DNA from: Clostridia bacterium
GTDB lineage: Bacteria; Bacillota; Clostridia; Christensenellales; Aristaeellaceae
Assembly: GCA_017534885.1 (NCBI GenBank)
Contig: JAFXVR010000065.1
Coordinates: 46,610 to 110,609, forward strand
Reading direction: 5' to 3'
DNA length: 64,000 nt
A model generated the notes under the pieces. The model made no database searches. It saw only the letters and a list, made by a program, of their open reading frames with translations, and was not told the DNA's origin. The position numbers and the translations under genes were made by a program. Positions 8,760-17,149 of the stretch are shown one piece after another (the first letter of the stretch is position 1; each line of letters opens with the position of its first letter).

Positions 8760-9706
8760 ATAGCATCCGCCTGGCGCCCCTGGCGGGCATCACGGACTGG
8801 CCCTTCCGCCTGCTCTGTTTCGAGCAGGGCTGCGACACAGCCTATACGGAGATGGTCAGCGCTCTGGGCTATGTCTACGCGCCCAAACAGCTGGCGGTAC
8901 AGACACTCCTGGAAAGACATCCGCAGGAAAAACGGCTGATCCTGCAGCTCTTCGGCAAGGAGCCGGACTATATCGCCCGGACGGCGGCGGCCCTCTCGGA
9001 TACGGGCAGGTTTGACGGCATCGACATTAATATGGGCTGTCCGGCCCACAAGGTTGCCTGTTCCGGGGAGGGCTCGGGGCTGATGCGAGACCCGGCGCTG
9101 GCCGAGCGCATCCTTCGGGCGGCGGTGAAGGCTTCCTCCGTGCCGGTCTCGGTCAAGATGCGTCTGGGCTGGGACGAGAACAGCGTCAACGCGGTGGAGA
9201 TCGCAAAGATGGCGGAGGACTGCGGCGTCACGGAAATCGCCGTGCACGGCCGGACGCGCCAGCAGATGTACGCCGGGGAAGCGGACTGGGAGATGATCGC
9301 CCGCGTCCGCGAGGCGGTGTCCATTCCGGTGCTGGGCAACGGCGACATCTTCAGCGCGGAAACCGCCCTTCAGCGAATGGAGGAGAGCGGCACCGCCGGC
9401 GTGCTGATCGGACGCGGCGCCCTGGGCAATCCCTGGATCTTCAGCCAGATCAGAGCGCTGCAGCGCGGCGAAAAGCCGGCCAGCCCCACCGTCCGGGAGC
9501 GGATGGAAACCGCCATGCGTCATTACCGGATGCTGCTGGAATGGAAGCCGGAGCGCATCGCGGTCAACGAAATGCGCAAGCACATCGGCTGGTACCTGCG
9601 GGGGCTGCGCGGCGCGGCCCAGACCCGGGCAAGGGTCAACACAATGGAAAACCCGCTGGAAGTCCTCGCCCTGCTGCAGTCCATCGCGGACGCAGGGGAG
9701 GAATGA
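8756..9706 (+). CDS. dus: tRNA-dihydrouridine synthase
   Basis: 316-residue FMN-dependent enzyme that reduces uridines in the tRNA D-loop. It opens with the family start RLAPLAGITDWPFR, continues with YTEMVSALG, ILQLFGKEP and the catalytic block DINMGCPAHKVACSGEGSG containing the GCP cysteine, then VKMRLGWDE, AVHGRTRQQMY (FMN/tRNA contact), GNGDIFS and GVLIGRGALGNPWIF. All expected blocks are present in order. Its ATG overlaps the stop of the preceding gene (ATGA), so translation is coupled. The subclass (DusA/B/C type) was not determined. Confidence 0.96.
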   Translation: MNSIRLAPLAGITDWPFRLLCFEQGCDTAYTEMVSALGYVYAPKQLAVQTLLERHPQEKRLILQLFGKEPDYIARTAAALSDTGRFDGIDINMGCPAHKVACSGEGSGLMRDPALAERILRAAVKASSVPVSVKMRLGWDENSVNAVEIAKMAEDCGVTEIAVHGRTRQQMYAGEADWEMIARVREAVSIPVLGNGDIFSAETALQRMEESGTAGVLIGRGALGNPWIFSQIRALQRGEKPASPTVRERMETAMRHYRMLLEWKPERIAVNEMRKHIGWYLRGLRGAAQTRARVNTMENPLEVLALLQSIADAGEE

Positions 9707-9723
9707 CAGGACAAGGAGGAAAC

Positions 9724-11145
9724 ATGCGCAGATTCTTGTTGCTGCTGCTGGCGGTCTGTCTGCTCAGCGGCGCGGCGCTGTCGGAATCCTACTGGATGCC
9801 GGGGCTTGATCCGGCGCGGCTGGAAGCCCGGCCCATCCGGCTTACGGTGCGGCCCGCGGTCAGCGTGATCCTGCCGCTGGACGAAAGCCGCACGGACGAC
9901 CTGAACGCGCTGCTGAAGCACCTGACCCTTGTGGTCACGGTGGACCAGGCCGGCGCCGAGGAGAGCTGGGAGGAGCTCCGGCTGCTGACAGACGAACAGG
10001 AAACCCTGCGGCTGCTGAATCACCGCACCGCGGAAGGCAGTACGCTCAGCCTGTCCTCCCAGCCGGAGCACACCTGGTTCTCATCGGGGGATACCCTGGC
10101 CCTGCTGACCGGCGCGGAGACGCCTCAGGAGGAACTGTACGGGATCACACCAGCCCACCTGAACCTGTTTGAAGAGGCGGACGCCCTGCTCGAAGGCTTG
10201 CTGACGGGTTTTGAAGAAGACCTGGTGCGGACAAAGGGCAATGAAAATGTCAAGGGCTACGGAAAGACCACCCAGCGGATCAGGCTGACCGTTGAGGCAA
10301 AAGACGCTGCGGTTTTCGGCGCAAAGATGGCCGCGCTCTGCCCGGAAGGGGTGCTGAGGGATCTCGCTGAGGGGCTGACCTTCAGCGGAAAACAGAGTCT
10401 CAGCATGCTGGCCAGCGAGGACGGTCAGGTGCTGAAGCTGACCTATTCGGGCCGCTGCGGCATCGGGGAGGACATCCGCAAGGTCAACGTGACCTGGCGC
10501 AGACAGCGCAGTGGCGCGAATGTCAAGGACGAGATCAGCCTGACCTCCCCAGCTGTGAAGGGCAATCAGCGGGACACCCTGACCCTGAAGCGCACCGGCA
10601 GCACCGAGGGAGAAGTGCGGAACCTGAGCCTCAGCCTGAGCTGGGAGCAGCGCCGCACCGGCGAGAAGGTCAAAAACCTCAGCGCCAGCCTTTCCACCAG
10701 CGCCACCCCCTCCGGGAGCCAGTGGCTGCTGTCCGGGAATGCGAAGGCGGAGCTGAAGACCGGGTCTGACGTGTCAGAGGGCACAGAGGCCGGCTGGTCG
10801 TTGGCGGTCAGCGGCGAAGAGCCTTCTGCCAGCGGCACAGTGACACTCAAAAACTCAGCCGATGGGCATACGGTCAGCGGCCTCACGCTGGAGGTCTCCC
10901 TGGAACGGCCACCGGAAGCCGACTGGGAACAGGCTGTGCCGGACATGACCCTGGACGGGATGGACGGGGAGGCCCTGCGTGTCCTCCGGGAGGAGACCCT
11001 GCTGTGCGCGGCCCGGGACATTGTGCGGGCGCTGGTGCTTCTGCCCGAGGAGGATACCCTGTATCTGAGCCGAGCGCTGCCGGACTGGCAGACGATTGTG
11101 GATGCGGCCCGCCGGAGCACCGGCGCCGCAGAGGAGGTAAACTGA
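9724..11145 (+). CDS. Secreted protein of unknown function (cluster gene 1)
   Basis: 473 residues with a signal peptide (MRRFLLLLLAVCLLSGAALS). The mature part is rich in alternating polar/hydrophobic segments with many Ser, Thr and charged residues, for example LSLSLSWEQRRTGEKVKN and VTLKNSADGHTVSG, suggesting a long beta-sheet structure. No known domain recognised, and no cell-wall anchor or lipobox. AAGGAGG precedes the ATG by five bases. It starts 17 bases after dus and ends one base before the next gene, so the three secreted genes and dus probably form one transcript. Function unknown. Confidence 0.8.
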   Translation: MRRFLLLLLAVCLLSGAALSESYWMPGLDPARLEARPIRLTVRPAVSVILPLDESRTDDLNALLKHLTLVVTVDQAGAEESWEELRLLTDEQETLRLLNHRTAEGSTLSLSSQPEHTWFSSGDTLALLTGAETPQEELYGITPAHLNLFEEADALLEGLLTGFEEDLVRTKGNENVKGYGKTTQRIRLTVEAKDAAVFGAKMAALCPEGVLRDLAEGLTFSGKQSLSMLASEDGQVLKLTYSGRCGIGEDIRKVNVTWRRQRSGANVKDEISLTSPAVKGNQRDTLTLKRTGSTEGEVRNLSLSLSWEQRRTGEKVKNLSASLSTSATPSGSQWLLSGNAKAELKTGSDVSEGTEAGWSLAVSGEEPSASGTVTLKNSADGHTVSGLTLEVSLERPPEADWEQAVPDMTLDGMDGEALRVLREETLLCAARDIVRALVLLPEEDTLYLSRALPDWQTIVDAARRSTGAAEEVN

Positions 11146-11146
11146 C

Positions 11147-12934
11147 ATGAAAAAGCTGATCTGTGCACTGATGGCCGCGTTGATGCTCCTCAGCCTTTCC
11201 CTGGCCGGCGCGGAGGAGACGCTGAGCAGCTATACCCTTGTGGAAAAGCTGGTGAATCAGCTGGCGGTGGACGGTTTCATGGCCGGCGTGCGCATCCGGG
11301 CCGAGGGCGAGGGCGAGTGGGTCAAAACCCTGGAGCCCATCACCGGCAAGGAGTTCCGGCTGACGCTTTCCCGTCAGGAGGATGCGCTGTACGCCTGCAT
11401 ATACCGCTACGCCGACGGGGAATCCTTCGGGCTGACGGAGCTGTACACCCAGGGGGAGGACGCCTACCTGCGCAGTGACTTCCTGATGGACACCGTGCTG
11501 CGCCTGCCCCGCCGGGACGATGTGTACACCAGCCTCAGCCAGATCGGGCAGGCGGGAAATCCCTCCCTGCTGTCCTTCGCGGCCAGCCTTTCCGCGATCC
11601 CTCTGTCCAGCTGGGATGAAAAGTGGGATCCTGCATTGGAGCCCCTGCGCCAGAGCCTGGAGGTCAGCCTGAGCAAGTATGCCAAGGACATGGCCATCGT
11701 GAGCGAAAACGGCGCCAACGTCATTGTCATGACCTATGAGATGAGCGCTGCCCAGGTCAAGCAGGAGGCGGTCACCTTCCTGTCTGAGGTGCTGGTCAAC
11801 GAGGATCTGTGCAATCTGCTGAGGCGGCAGATGACAGAGGAACAGGCGGCGATCTACCTGCAGCCCGGCCTGCTCTGGTACTACAACCGGGAGATCGAAG
11901 CCCTGCCCCTGGAGGGCACGCTGACCATCGAGCGGCACGTGAGCCCCCAGGGCAATGAGCTGTCCACCGTGGTGACCATGCCGCTGCCGGAAAAGACGGG
12001 CTTTGAGACGGCCCGGCTGGAGAGCAGGGATGGCAGCCTCAGCCTGACCCTGACAGGCGGGGAGAAGGAGTGGACGCTGATCAGCCGGGTCAGTGAGCGC
12101 GGTGAAAACGGCTGCCATTACCAGGGCGACATCTTCGCGGCCGGTTTTGAGGGAAAGACCTTCGCCGCCAGCTATGACGTGAGCGCTGTGGTGACCAACA
12201 CCGTGGATGACAGCCAGATCTCCCACCAGATTACCACCTGGACGCTGAACCTGACGCAGAACGCTGAGCTGGCTCCCGACGCGGAAATCATCGAGTTTGA
12301 GCCGATGGTCGGGCGGGTGCGCACCAACCTGTACAGCAGCAGTAACCGGCGCGGCCCCTGCACCTTGGAGGTGCAGTCCTCCTTTACCCTGCCCGGCGGA
12401 AGCCTTTCGGCCACGGTGAAGCTGGTGATTGTGGAATCCGATGAAATCACGCCCTTCGACCTGAACGGGGCCATTGACCTGGCGCAGCTGAGCGAAGACC
12501 AGCGGTCCGCCTACCTGGCTGACTTCATTGCCAACGCCCTGCTTTCCCTGACAGATGAGGGCGGCAAACCCGAGGAGCTCCCGCTGCCTGACGAAGGCGA
12601 GCCGGAAACCGAGACGACAGCCGAACCCGAGGAGCAGACCGAGGCCGAGCCTGAGACACCGGATCAGCCTGAAACCGAGACCCCTGAGGTGCCGGAAACT
12701 GAGACGCCGGTTGAGCCCGAGGCCGAGACGGAAACTGAGACTGAGCCCGAGACCGAGCCGGAGATTGAGACCGAGCCGGAGCCCGAGACGGAGGCTGAGC
12801 CTGAATCCGAGGAAACAGGGGAGCCTGAGACCGAGCCGGAACCCGTAGCCGAGGAGGAAACGGAGCCCACCGTAGAAACCGAGCAGCTGGAAACCCCGGA
12901 CGAGGTGGAGGACGAGGAAGCGCCGGCGGCGTAA
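11147..12934 (+). CDS. Secreted protein with Glu/Pro/Thr-rich tail (cluster gene 2)
   Basis: 595 residues. Signal peptide MKKLICALMAALMLLSLSLA with cleavage near AGA-EE. Residues 25 to about 480 form an uncharacterised, probably beta-rich exported domain. The last 110 or so residues are a low-complexity tail built from E-T-E-P-type units, very acidic and lacking LPxTG or any hydrophobic end, so it is not sortase-anchored. The tail may act as an extended spacer or cation-binding brush. GAGG lies directly upstream of the start, and the gene follows its neighbour by one base. Family not recognised. Confidence 0.8.
   Translation: MKKLICALMAALMLLSLSLAGAEETLSSYTLVEKLVNQLAVDGFMAGVRIRAEGEGEWVKTLEPITGKEFRLTLSRQEDALYACIYRYADGESFGLTELYTQGEDAYLRSDFLMDTVLRLPRRDDVYTSLSQIGQAGNPSLLSFAASLSAIPLSSWDEKWDPALEPLRQSLEVSLSKYAKDMAIVSENGANVIVMTYEMSAAQVKQEAVTFLSEVLVNEDLCNLLRRQMTEEQAAIYLQPGLLWYYNREIEALPLEGTLTIERHVSPQGNELSTVVTMPLPEKTGFETARLESRDGSLSLTLTGGEKEWTLISRVSERGENGCHYQGDIFAAGFEGKTFAASYDVSAVVTNTVDDSQISHQITTWTLNLTQNAELAPDAEIIEFEPMVGRVRTNLYSSSNRRGPCTLEVQSSFTLPGGSLSATVKLVIVESDEITPFDLNGAIDLAQLSEDQRSAYLADFIANALLSLTDEGGKPEELPLPDEGEPETETTAEPEEQTEAEPETPDQPETETPEVPETETPVEPEAETETETEPETEPEIETEPEPETEAEPESEETGEPETEPEPVAEEETEPTVETEQLETPDEVEDEEAPAA
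12598..12931 (+). repeat. Degenerate repeats encoding the E/P/T-rich tail
   Basis: Reiterated short units of the kind GAGCCSGAGACSGAG, in frame, encode Glu-Pro-Glu-Thr runs at the end of the secreted protein at 11147. Such repeats can expand or contract by slippage. The same DNA read leftward gives a spurious Ser/Val/Gly-rich open frame. Confidence 0.7.
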
Positions 12935-12979
12935 GCCTGAAATGCGCCGTGTCCAAACAATTCAAGTGGGAGGTGTCCC

Positions 12980-14458
12980 ATGAAAAGACTGTGCTCTTTG
13001 CTTTTGACCATCGCCATCCTGATGGCTGGCACTGCGCTGGCTGAGGGAGCGCCGGAAGGGCGGGCTTATCACATGGCCATGTCCTGGAGCCTCAGCCAGG
13101 AGAATGTGGCGGAAATGATGGACGTCCTGGGCATGAATCCGGACAAGGATCTGGCCCAGGGGCTGGCAGAGCTGTTTGACAGCCTCAAAGTCGATATCGC
13201 TTTCAGTGAGGACCAAAAATCTGCTGGATTCGTGATGACGATGAAAGACCGCGAGTGGTACAGCATGCAGATGGTTCAAACAGACGATGCGATCCTGTAT
13301 GGAATGAGCATGTGCCCCGGCCTGACCCTTCGGATGCCGAAAGACGCGCTGTATACAGCGTACAAAGACCTGTACCACTTCTCGCCCGAAGAGGCGGATG
13401 CCTGGGCTCATGAACTGTTTCCGCAGCTCCTGAGCCGCCTGGCGGCAAATTTCTCGGCGATGGCGGACAAGCGAAGCCTGGCTCCGGAGATCGGCAGGTT
13501 TGCGGGAGACGCTTATACCGGCGGCGTGACGCGCGTCTCCGGCGTGCTGGACGACTGCGATCTGTCACTGGTGCTGTTGAGGACGCTGTCCGACTGCCCG
13601 AACGCGCTGGACATCTTCAAGACGATCCCCGCCTTCGACGAGAAAGCCCTCTCCGATCTGCTGATGAACGCGGCCTGGGAAAACCGGTACAGCTACAAAT
13701 ATTCGGTGGTGTGGGACGAGAACAGCGCTCCCAGAGGCGCATCGGTGACGGTGTTTGACGGAGAGACCCAGATGGCCACCCTGTCCCTCGGCCTGCGCGG
13801 GGAAAAGGCGATCACTGCCGTGCTGGGCTTCGGCGTGAACGGCCAGGTCTGGTATGTGGACGCGGACGCTGAGGTCACCGAGGGAGAAGATGCTGAGATT
13901 GCAGCCGCCACCGTCAGCGCTCACCTGATCAGGGATCGGAACGCCCTGGGCTACCAGGCGGCCAAGGCGCAGCCGGACGCGGTTCAGGCGGCGTTTGAGC
14001 TGAATATTGAAAACGACAGCGCTGAAGTCAGGTGGGATGCCTCCCTGCGGGTCGCGCCCTGGAGCTGGAATCTCACCGCAGCCGATCAGGCCATGCGCGA
14101 GCAGATGCCGGCCCTGCGCATTGGCGCGAAGACAGAGGAGCTCTTCGTGACCCACGGCAGCCTCCGGAAAGACACCATGGAGGTCCTGGCGGAGTACAAC
14201 CTGTACCTGAACGGCGCGGATCAGCCCTGCATGAAGGCGGTGTTCACGGGAAGCTGGGGCGACGCCATCAAGATGCCGGAAGGCGGTCAGGTGATTCAGA
14301 ACATGCTGGAGATGACGGAAGAAGAACAGAATCTGATGACAGAGGCATTGTCGAAAGCAGCACAGCAGATGCTGATCACCATGCTGAGAACCGTGCCGCC
14401 GAGCCTGGTGACCTGGATGACGCGGCAAAGCATCAACCTGTTTCAGATGATCGATTGA
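12980..14458 (+). CDS. Secreted protein of unknown function (cluster gene 3)
   Basis: 492 residues, signal peptide ending MAGTALA-EG. The mature protein alternates helical stretches (ENVAEMMDVLGMNPDKDL) with beta-like stretches (YSYKYSVVWDENSAP, MATLSLGLRGEK). It ends in a Met/Gln/Leu-rich helical region (MTEALSKAAQQMLITML). No domain recognised. It shares general architecture and position with the two preceding genes, and possibly a common ancestor, but I could not align them with confidence by eye. GGGAGGTG precedes the ATG. A hairpin at 14465 follows the stop. Confidence 0.8.
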   Translation: MKRLCSLLLTIAILMAGTALAEGAPEGRAYHMAMSWSLSQENVAEMMDVLGMNPDKDLAQGLAELFDSLKVDIAFSEDQKSAGFVMTMKDREWYSMQMVQTDDAILYGMSMCPGLTLRMPKDALYTAYKDLYHFSPEEADAWAHELFPQLLSRLAANFSAMADKRSLAPEIGRFAGDAYTGGVTRVSGVLDDCDLSLVLLRTLSDCPNALDIFKTIPAFDEKALSDLLMNAAWENRYSYKYSVVWDENSAPRGASVTVFDGETQMATLSLGLRGEKAITAVLGFGVNGQVWYVDADAEVTEGEDAEIAAATVSAHLIRDRNALGYQAAKAQPDAVQAAFELNIENDSAEVRWDASLRVAPWSWNLTAADQAMREQMPALRIGAKTEELFVTHGSLRKDTMEVLAEYNLYLNGADQPCMKAVFTGSWGDAIKMPEGGQVIQNMLEMTEEEQNLMTEALSKAAQQMLITMLRTVPPSLVTWMTRQSINLFQMID

Positions 14459-14464
14459 CAAAAG

Positions 14465-14495
14465 AGCCCGGATGCCGAAAGACACCCGGGCTTTG
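14465..14495 (+). terminator. Probable terminator after the secreted-protein cluster
   Basis: AGCCCGG (14465-14471) pairs with CCGGGCT (14486-14492), with two further pairs possible inside after one mismatch; the tail is only TTGT. It separates the cluster from the glg promoter. Confidence 0.55.
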
Positions 14496-14538
14496 TCCAA
14501 AAAAGATGGATTACATCCTGTATTTGACAAAATGGGGC

Positions 14539-14568
14539 TTGACGAAACAGGCCATTTATTGATAGAAT
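14539..14568 (+). promoter_or_regulatory. Promoter of the glg operon
   Basis: TTGACG (14539-14544), 18 bases, TAGAAT (14563-14568). Predicted start near 14576, giving a leader of roughly 160 bases ahead of glgC. Confidence 0.6.
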
Positions 14569-14575
14569 AGTGATG

Positions 14576-14738
14576 GACATCTATGAGATCGCAAAGAACA
14601 CGGCGGGAGAGACAAAACCCCCGCTGTGCGAGTGAAACCCTGACAAGGCAATACGACCCCCGGCGGGTCTTTGCAGCGGATTCGTCCGCGAACCGGTCAA
14701 TCCCAAGAGGAATCACATCAAAGGAGCGTGCTTTTCCC
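14576..14738 (+). promoter_or_regulatory. Structured glgC leader, class unknown
   Basis: The long leader contains at least three hairpins: ACGGCGGG/CCCGCTGT (14600-14607 with 14620-14627), GACCC/GGGTC (14655-14659 with 14665-14669, followed by TCTTT-like bases), and GCGGA/TCCGC closed by a TTCG tetraloop (14676-14689). I could not match it to a known riboswitch. It may be a regulatory leader or simply a stabilising 5' region. AAGGAG at 14721 serves glgC. Confidence 0.45.
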
Positions 14739-15923
14739 ATGATGAGAAAGAAGACTTGTGTGGCTATGCTGCTCGCGGGCGGACAGGGCAGCCGTCTGGG
14801 CATCCTCACCAAGCAGGTAGCCAAGCCGGCCGTGCCCTACGGAGGAAAGTACAGGATCATCGACTTTCCGCTCTCCAACTGCACCAACAGCGGCATTGAC
14901 ACCGTGGGCGTGCTGACCCAGTACCAGCCCCTGGAACTCAACGCCTACATCGGCAACGGCGCGTCCTGGGATCTGGACATGAACAACGGCGGCGTGTTCG
15001 TGCTTCCGCCCTACCAGAAGGGCAAGGTGGGCGAGTGGTACCGCGGCACCGCGAACGCCATCTACCAGAACATGGCCTTCATCGAGCAGTACCATCCTGA
15101 CTATGTGCTCATCCTCTCCGGTGACCACATCTACAAGATGGACTACAACAAGATGCTCAACTTCCACGTGCGGCACGGGGCCGACGCCACCATCGCCGTG
15201 CGCGAAGTGCCGTGGGAAGAGGCCAGCCGCTTCGGCATCATGGCCACGGACGCGGATGACAACATCATCGAGTTCGCTGAGAAGCCCAAGCAGCCCAAGA
15301 GCAACAAGGCCTCCATGGGCGTGTACATCTTCACCTGGGAAAAGCTGCGCGCTTACCTGACCGCGGACGAGGCGGACAAGTCCTCCTCCAACGACTTCGG
15401 CAAGAACATCATCCCCAAGATGCTGGCGGACAAGCAGGTCATGTGCGCCTACATGTTCGATGGCTACTGGAAGGACGTGGGCACCATCGAGAGCCTCTGG
15501 GAGGCCAACATGGATCTGCTGTCCACGCCCATGCCCATCGACCTCCACGACAAGAAGTGGCGCATCTACGCCCGCACCCCCGGCTATCCGCCGCACTATA
15601 TCGCCAAGGGCGCTACGGTCAGCGGCAGCCTGGTGACCGAGGGCTCTCAGGTCTTCGGCCATGTGGAGCATTCCGTGCTCTTCGCCGGTGTGACGGTAGA
15701 AGAGGGCGCTGAGGTCATCGACGCGGTGGTCATGCCCGGCGCGGTGATCAAGCGCGGCGCGGTGGTCCGCAGGTCCATTATTGCTGAGAACGCCATTGTG
15801 GGCCCGGGCAGCTTTGTGGGCGAGGAGACCGGCAACATCGCGGTGGTCGGCCACGGCATCAACGTTCCCGCAGGCGTGTCCGTGAAGGCGGGCGTGCAGG
15901 TGGACGAGGAAACGACATTCTGA
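14739..15923 (+). CDS. glgC: Glucose-1-phosphate adenylyltransferase GlgC
   Basis: 394 residues, usual length. It makes ADP-glucose from glucose-1-phosphate and ATP, the committed step of glycogen synthesis. The nucleotide loop [11 protein letters not shown] is near residue 10, then [20 protein letters not shown], the GTANAIYQN segment, [13 protein letters not shown] with the catalytic Asp, [11 protein letters not shown], and a C-terminal left-handed beta-helix of hexapeptide repeats. Two adjacent ATGs are possible (14739, 14742). The ribosome site AAGGAG is 12 bases away, a little far. Followed by glgD and glgA. Confidence 0.97.
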   Translation: MMRKKTCVAMLLAGGQGSRLGILTKQVAKPAVPYGGKYRIIDFPLSNCTNSGIDTVGVLTQYQPLELNAYIGNGASWDLDMNNGGVFVLPPYQKGKVGEWYRGTANAIYQNMAFIEQYHPDYVLILSGDHIYKMDYNKMLNFHVRHGADATIAVREVPWEEASRFGIMATDADDNIIEFAEKPKQPKSNKASMGVYIFTWEKLRAYLTADEADKSSSNDFGKNIIPKMLADKQVMCAYMFDGYWKDVGTIESLWEANMDLLSTPMPIDLHDKKWRIYARTPGYPPHYIAKGATVSGSLVTEGSQVFGHVEHSVLFAGVTVEEGAEVIDAVVMPGAVIKRGAVVRRSIIAENAIVGPGSFVGEETGNIAVVGHGINVPAGVSVKAGVQVDEETTF

Positions 15924-15960
15924 GAGCGATACCTATCAACAGAGAAAGAGGTTTGAAGCC

Positions 15961-17082
15961 ATGAAAGATGTAATGGGTGTTATTTACACCGGCGAAAGCG
16001 ATTCGCGTCTGCGGGAGCTGACCATGCTCCGCGCCATCGCCGCGCTGCCCGTGGCCGGCCGGTATCGCGTGATTGACTTCCTGCTGTCCTCCCTGGTGAA
16101 CTGCGGCATCCGCAATGTCGGCGTCATCATGCAGAAGAACTATCACAGCCTGATGGATCACCTGGGCTCCGGCAAGGAGTGGGATCTGCACGGCAAGCAT
16201 GACGGCCTGTATATGCTGCCCCCCTTCCTCACCCGTGAAAACATGGGCGTGTTCTCCGGCATTGTGGACGCCCTGCGATCCAACGCCAACTACCTGAGCC
16301 GCTCCAAGCAGGAGTACCTGGTGCTCTGCGGCTCCTCCATGATCTTCAACGCGCACATGGATGAGTTCATCCAGCACCACATCGACTCCGGCGCGGACAT
16401 CACCATGATGTACACCAAGCTGCCCTCCATGCAGCGCGACGAGTACGGCACCTACCTGGCTGTGGCGGAAGACGGCAAGGTGACCGACCTGGAGGTCGAT
16501 CCCACCCATCCGAGCTATCCGGCCACCTTCATGCACGTCTCCATCATGAAGCGGGAATTCCTGCGCTCCCTGGTGGACAAGGGCGTCGCCCACGGCCAGC
16601 ATGACCTGAACCGCGACATCATCCTGCCCATGATTCAGGCGGGCCACGCCAAGATCAACGCCTGGGAGTACACCGGGCCGGCCTGGCGCATCGACTCGGT
16701 GCAGGCCTACTTCAACTTCAGCATGGACGTGCTGAAGACCGACATCCGCTCCCAGCTCTTCCCGGAGGATCTGCCCGTGTACACCAAGGTGCGCGATGAG
16801 ATGCCGGCCCGCTACGGCGACAATGTGACCTGCATCAACTCCCTGGTGGCGGACGGCTGCATCATCGAGGGCACGGTGGAGAATTCCATCCTGTTCCGCG
16901 GCGTGCGGGTCGCGCCTGACGCGCACATCAAGAACTGCATCATCATGCAGGACGGCCAGGTGCACTCCGGCGCGTACATCGAGAACTGCATTCTGGACAA
17001 GCAGGCGGTCATCAAACGGAACGCAAGGCTGATCGGCCCGAGCGCCTATCCGATTGTGATAGCCAAGAATGTGGTGACCTGA
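15961..17082 (+). CDS. glgD: Glycogen biosynthesis protein GlgD
   Basis: 373-residue GlgC paralogue found in Firmicutes, where it forms heteromers with GlgC and raises its activity. The glycine-rich nucleotide loop of GlgC is replaced here by IYTGESDSRLRELT, and the catalytic Asp region reads VLCGSSMIFNAHMDEF. Catalysis is therefore unlikely and a regulatory-subunit role is expected. PVAGRYRVIDFLLSSLVNCG and the C-terminal hexapeptide region (NSILFRGVRVAPDAHIKNC) are retained. AGAAAGAGG precedes the start; the gap to glgC is 37 bases. Confidence 0.95.
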   Translation: MKDVMGVIYTGESDSRLRELTMLRAIAALPVAGRYRVIDFLLSSLVNCGIRNVGVIMQKNYHSLMDHLGSGKEWDLHGKHDGLYMLPPFLTRENMGVFSGIVDALRSNANYLSRSKQEYLVLCGSSMIFNAHMDEFIQHHIDSGADITMMYTKLPSMQRDEYGTYLAVAEDGKVTDLEVDPTHPSYPATFMHVSIMKREFLRSLVDKGVAHGQHDLNRDIILPMIQAGHAKINAWEYTGPAWRIDSVQAYFNFSMDVLKTDIRSQLFPEDLPVYTKVRDEMPARYGDNVTCINSLVADGCIIEGTVENSILFRGVRVAPDAHIKNCIIMQDGQVHSGAYIENCILDKQAVIKRNARLIGPSAYPIVIAKNVVT

Positions 17083-17149
17083 CCCGGCGATCCAGCGCGG
17101 AGCCAAATACAGCAGGCTCCGCGCATTTTCTGCAAGGAGAGTAAGCGAG

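Noticed and set aside
12664..13032. Ser/Val/Gly-rich leftward frame resembling a surface repeat protein
   Set aside because: It is the antisense of the Glu/Pro/Thr repeats and has no export signal.
14524..14529. TTGACA as the glg -35 element
   Set aside because: At 17 bases downstream there is no -10 (ACAGGC); the TTGACG 15 bases later pairs with TAGAAT.
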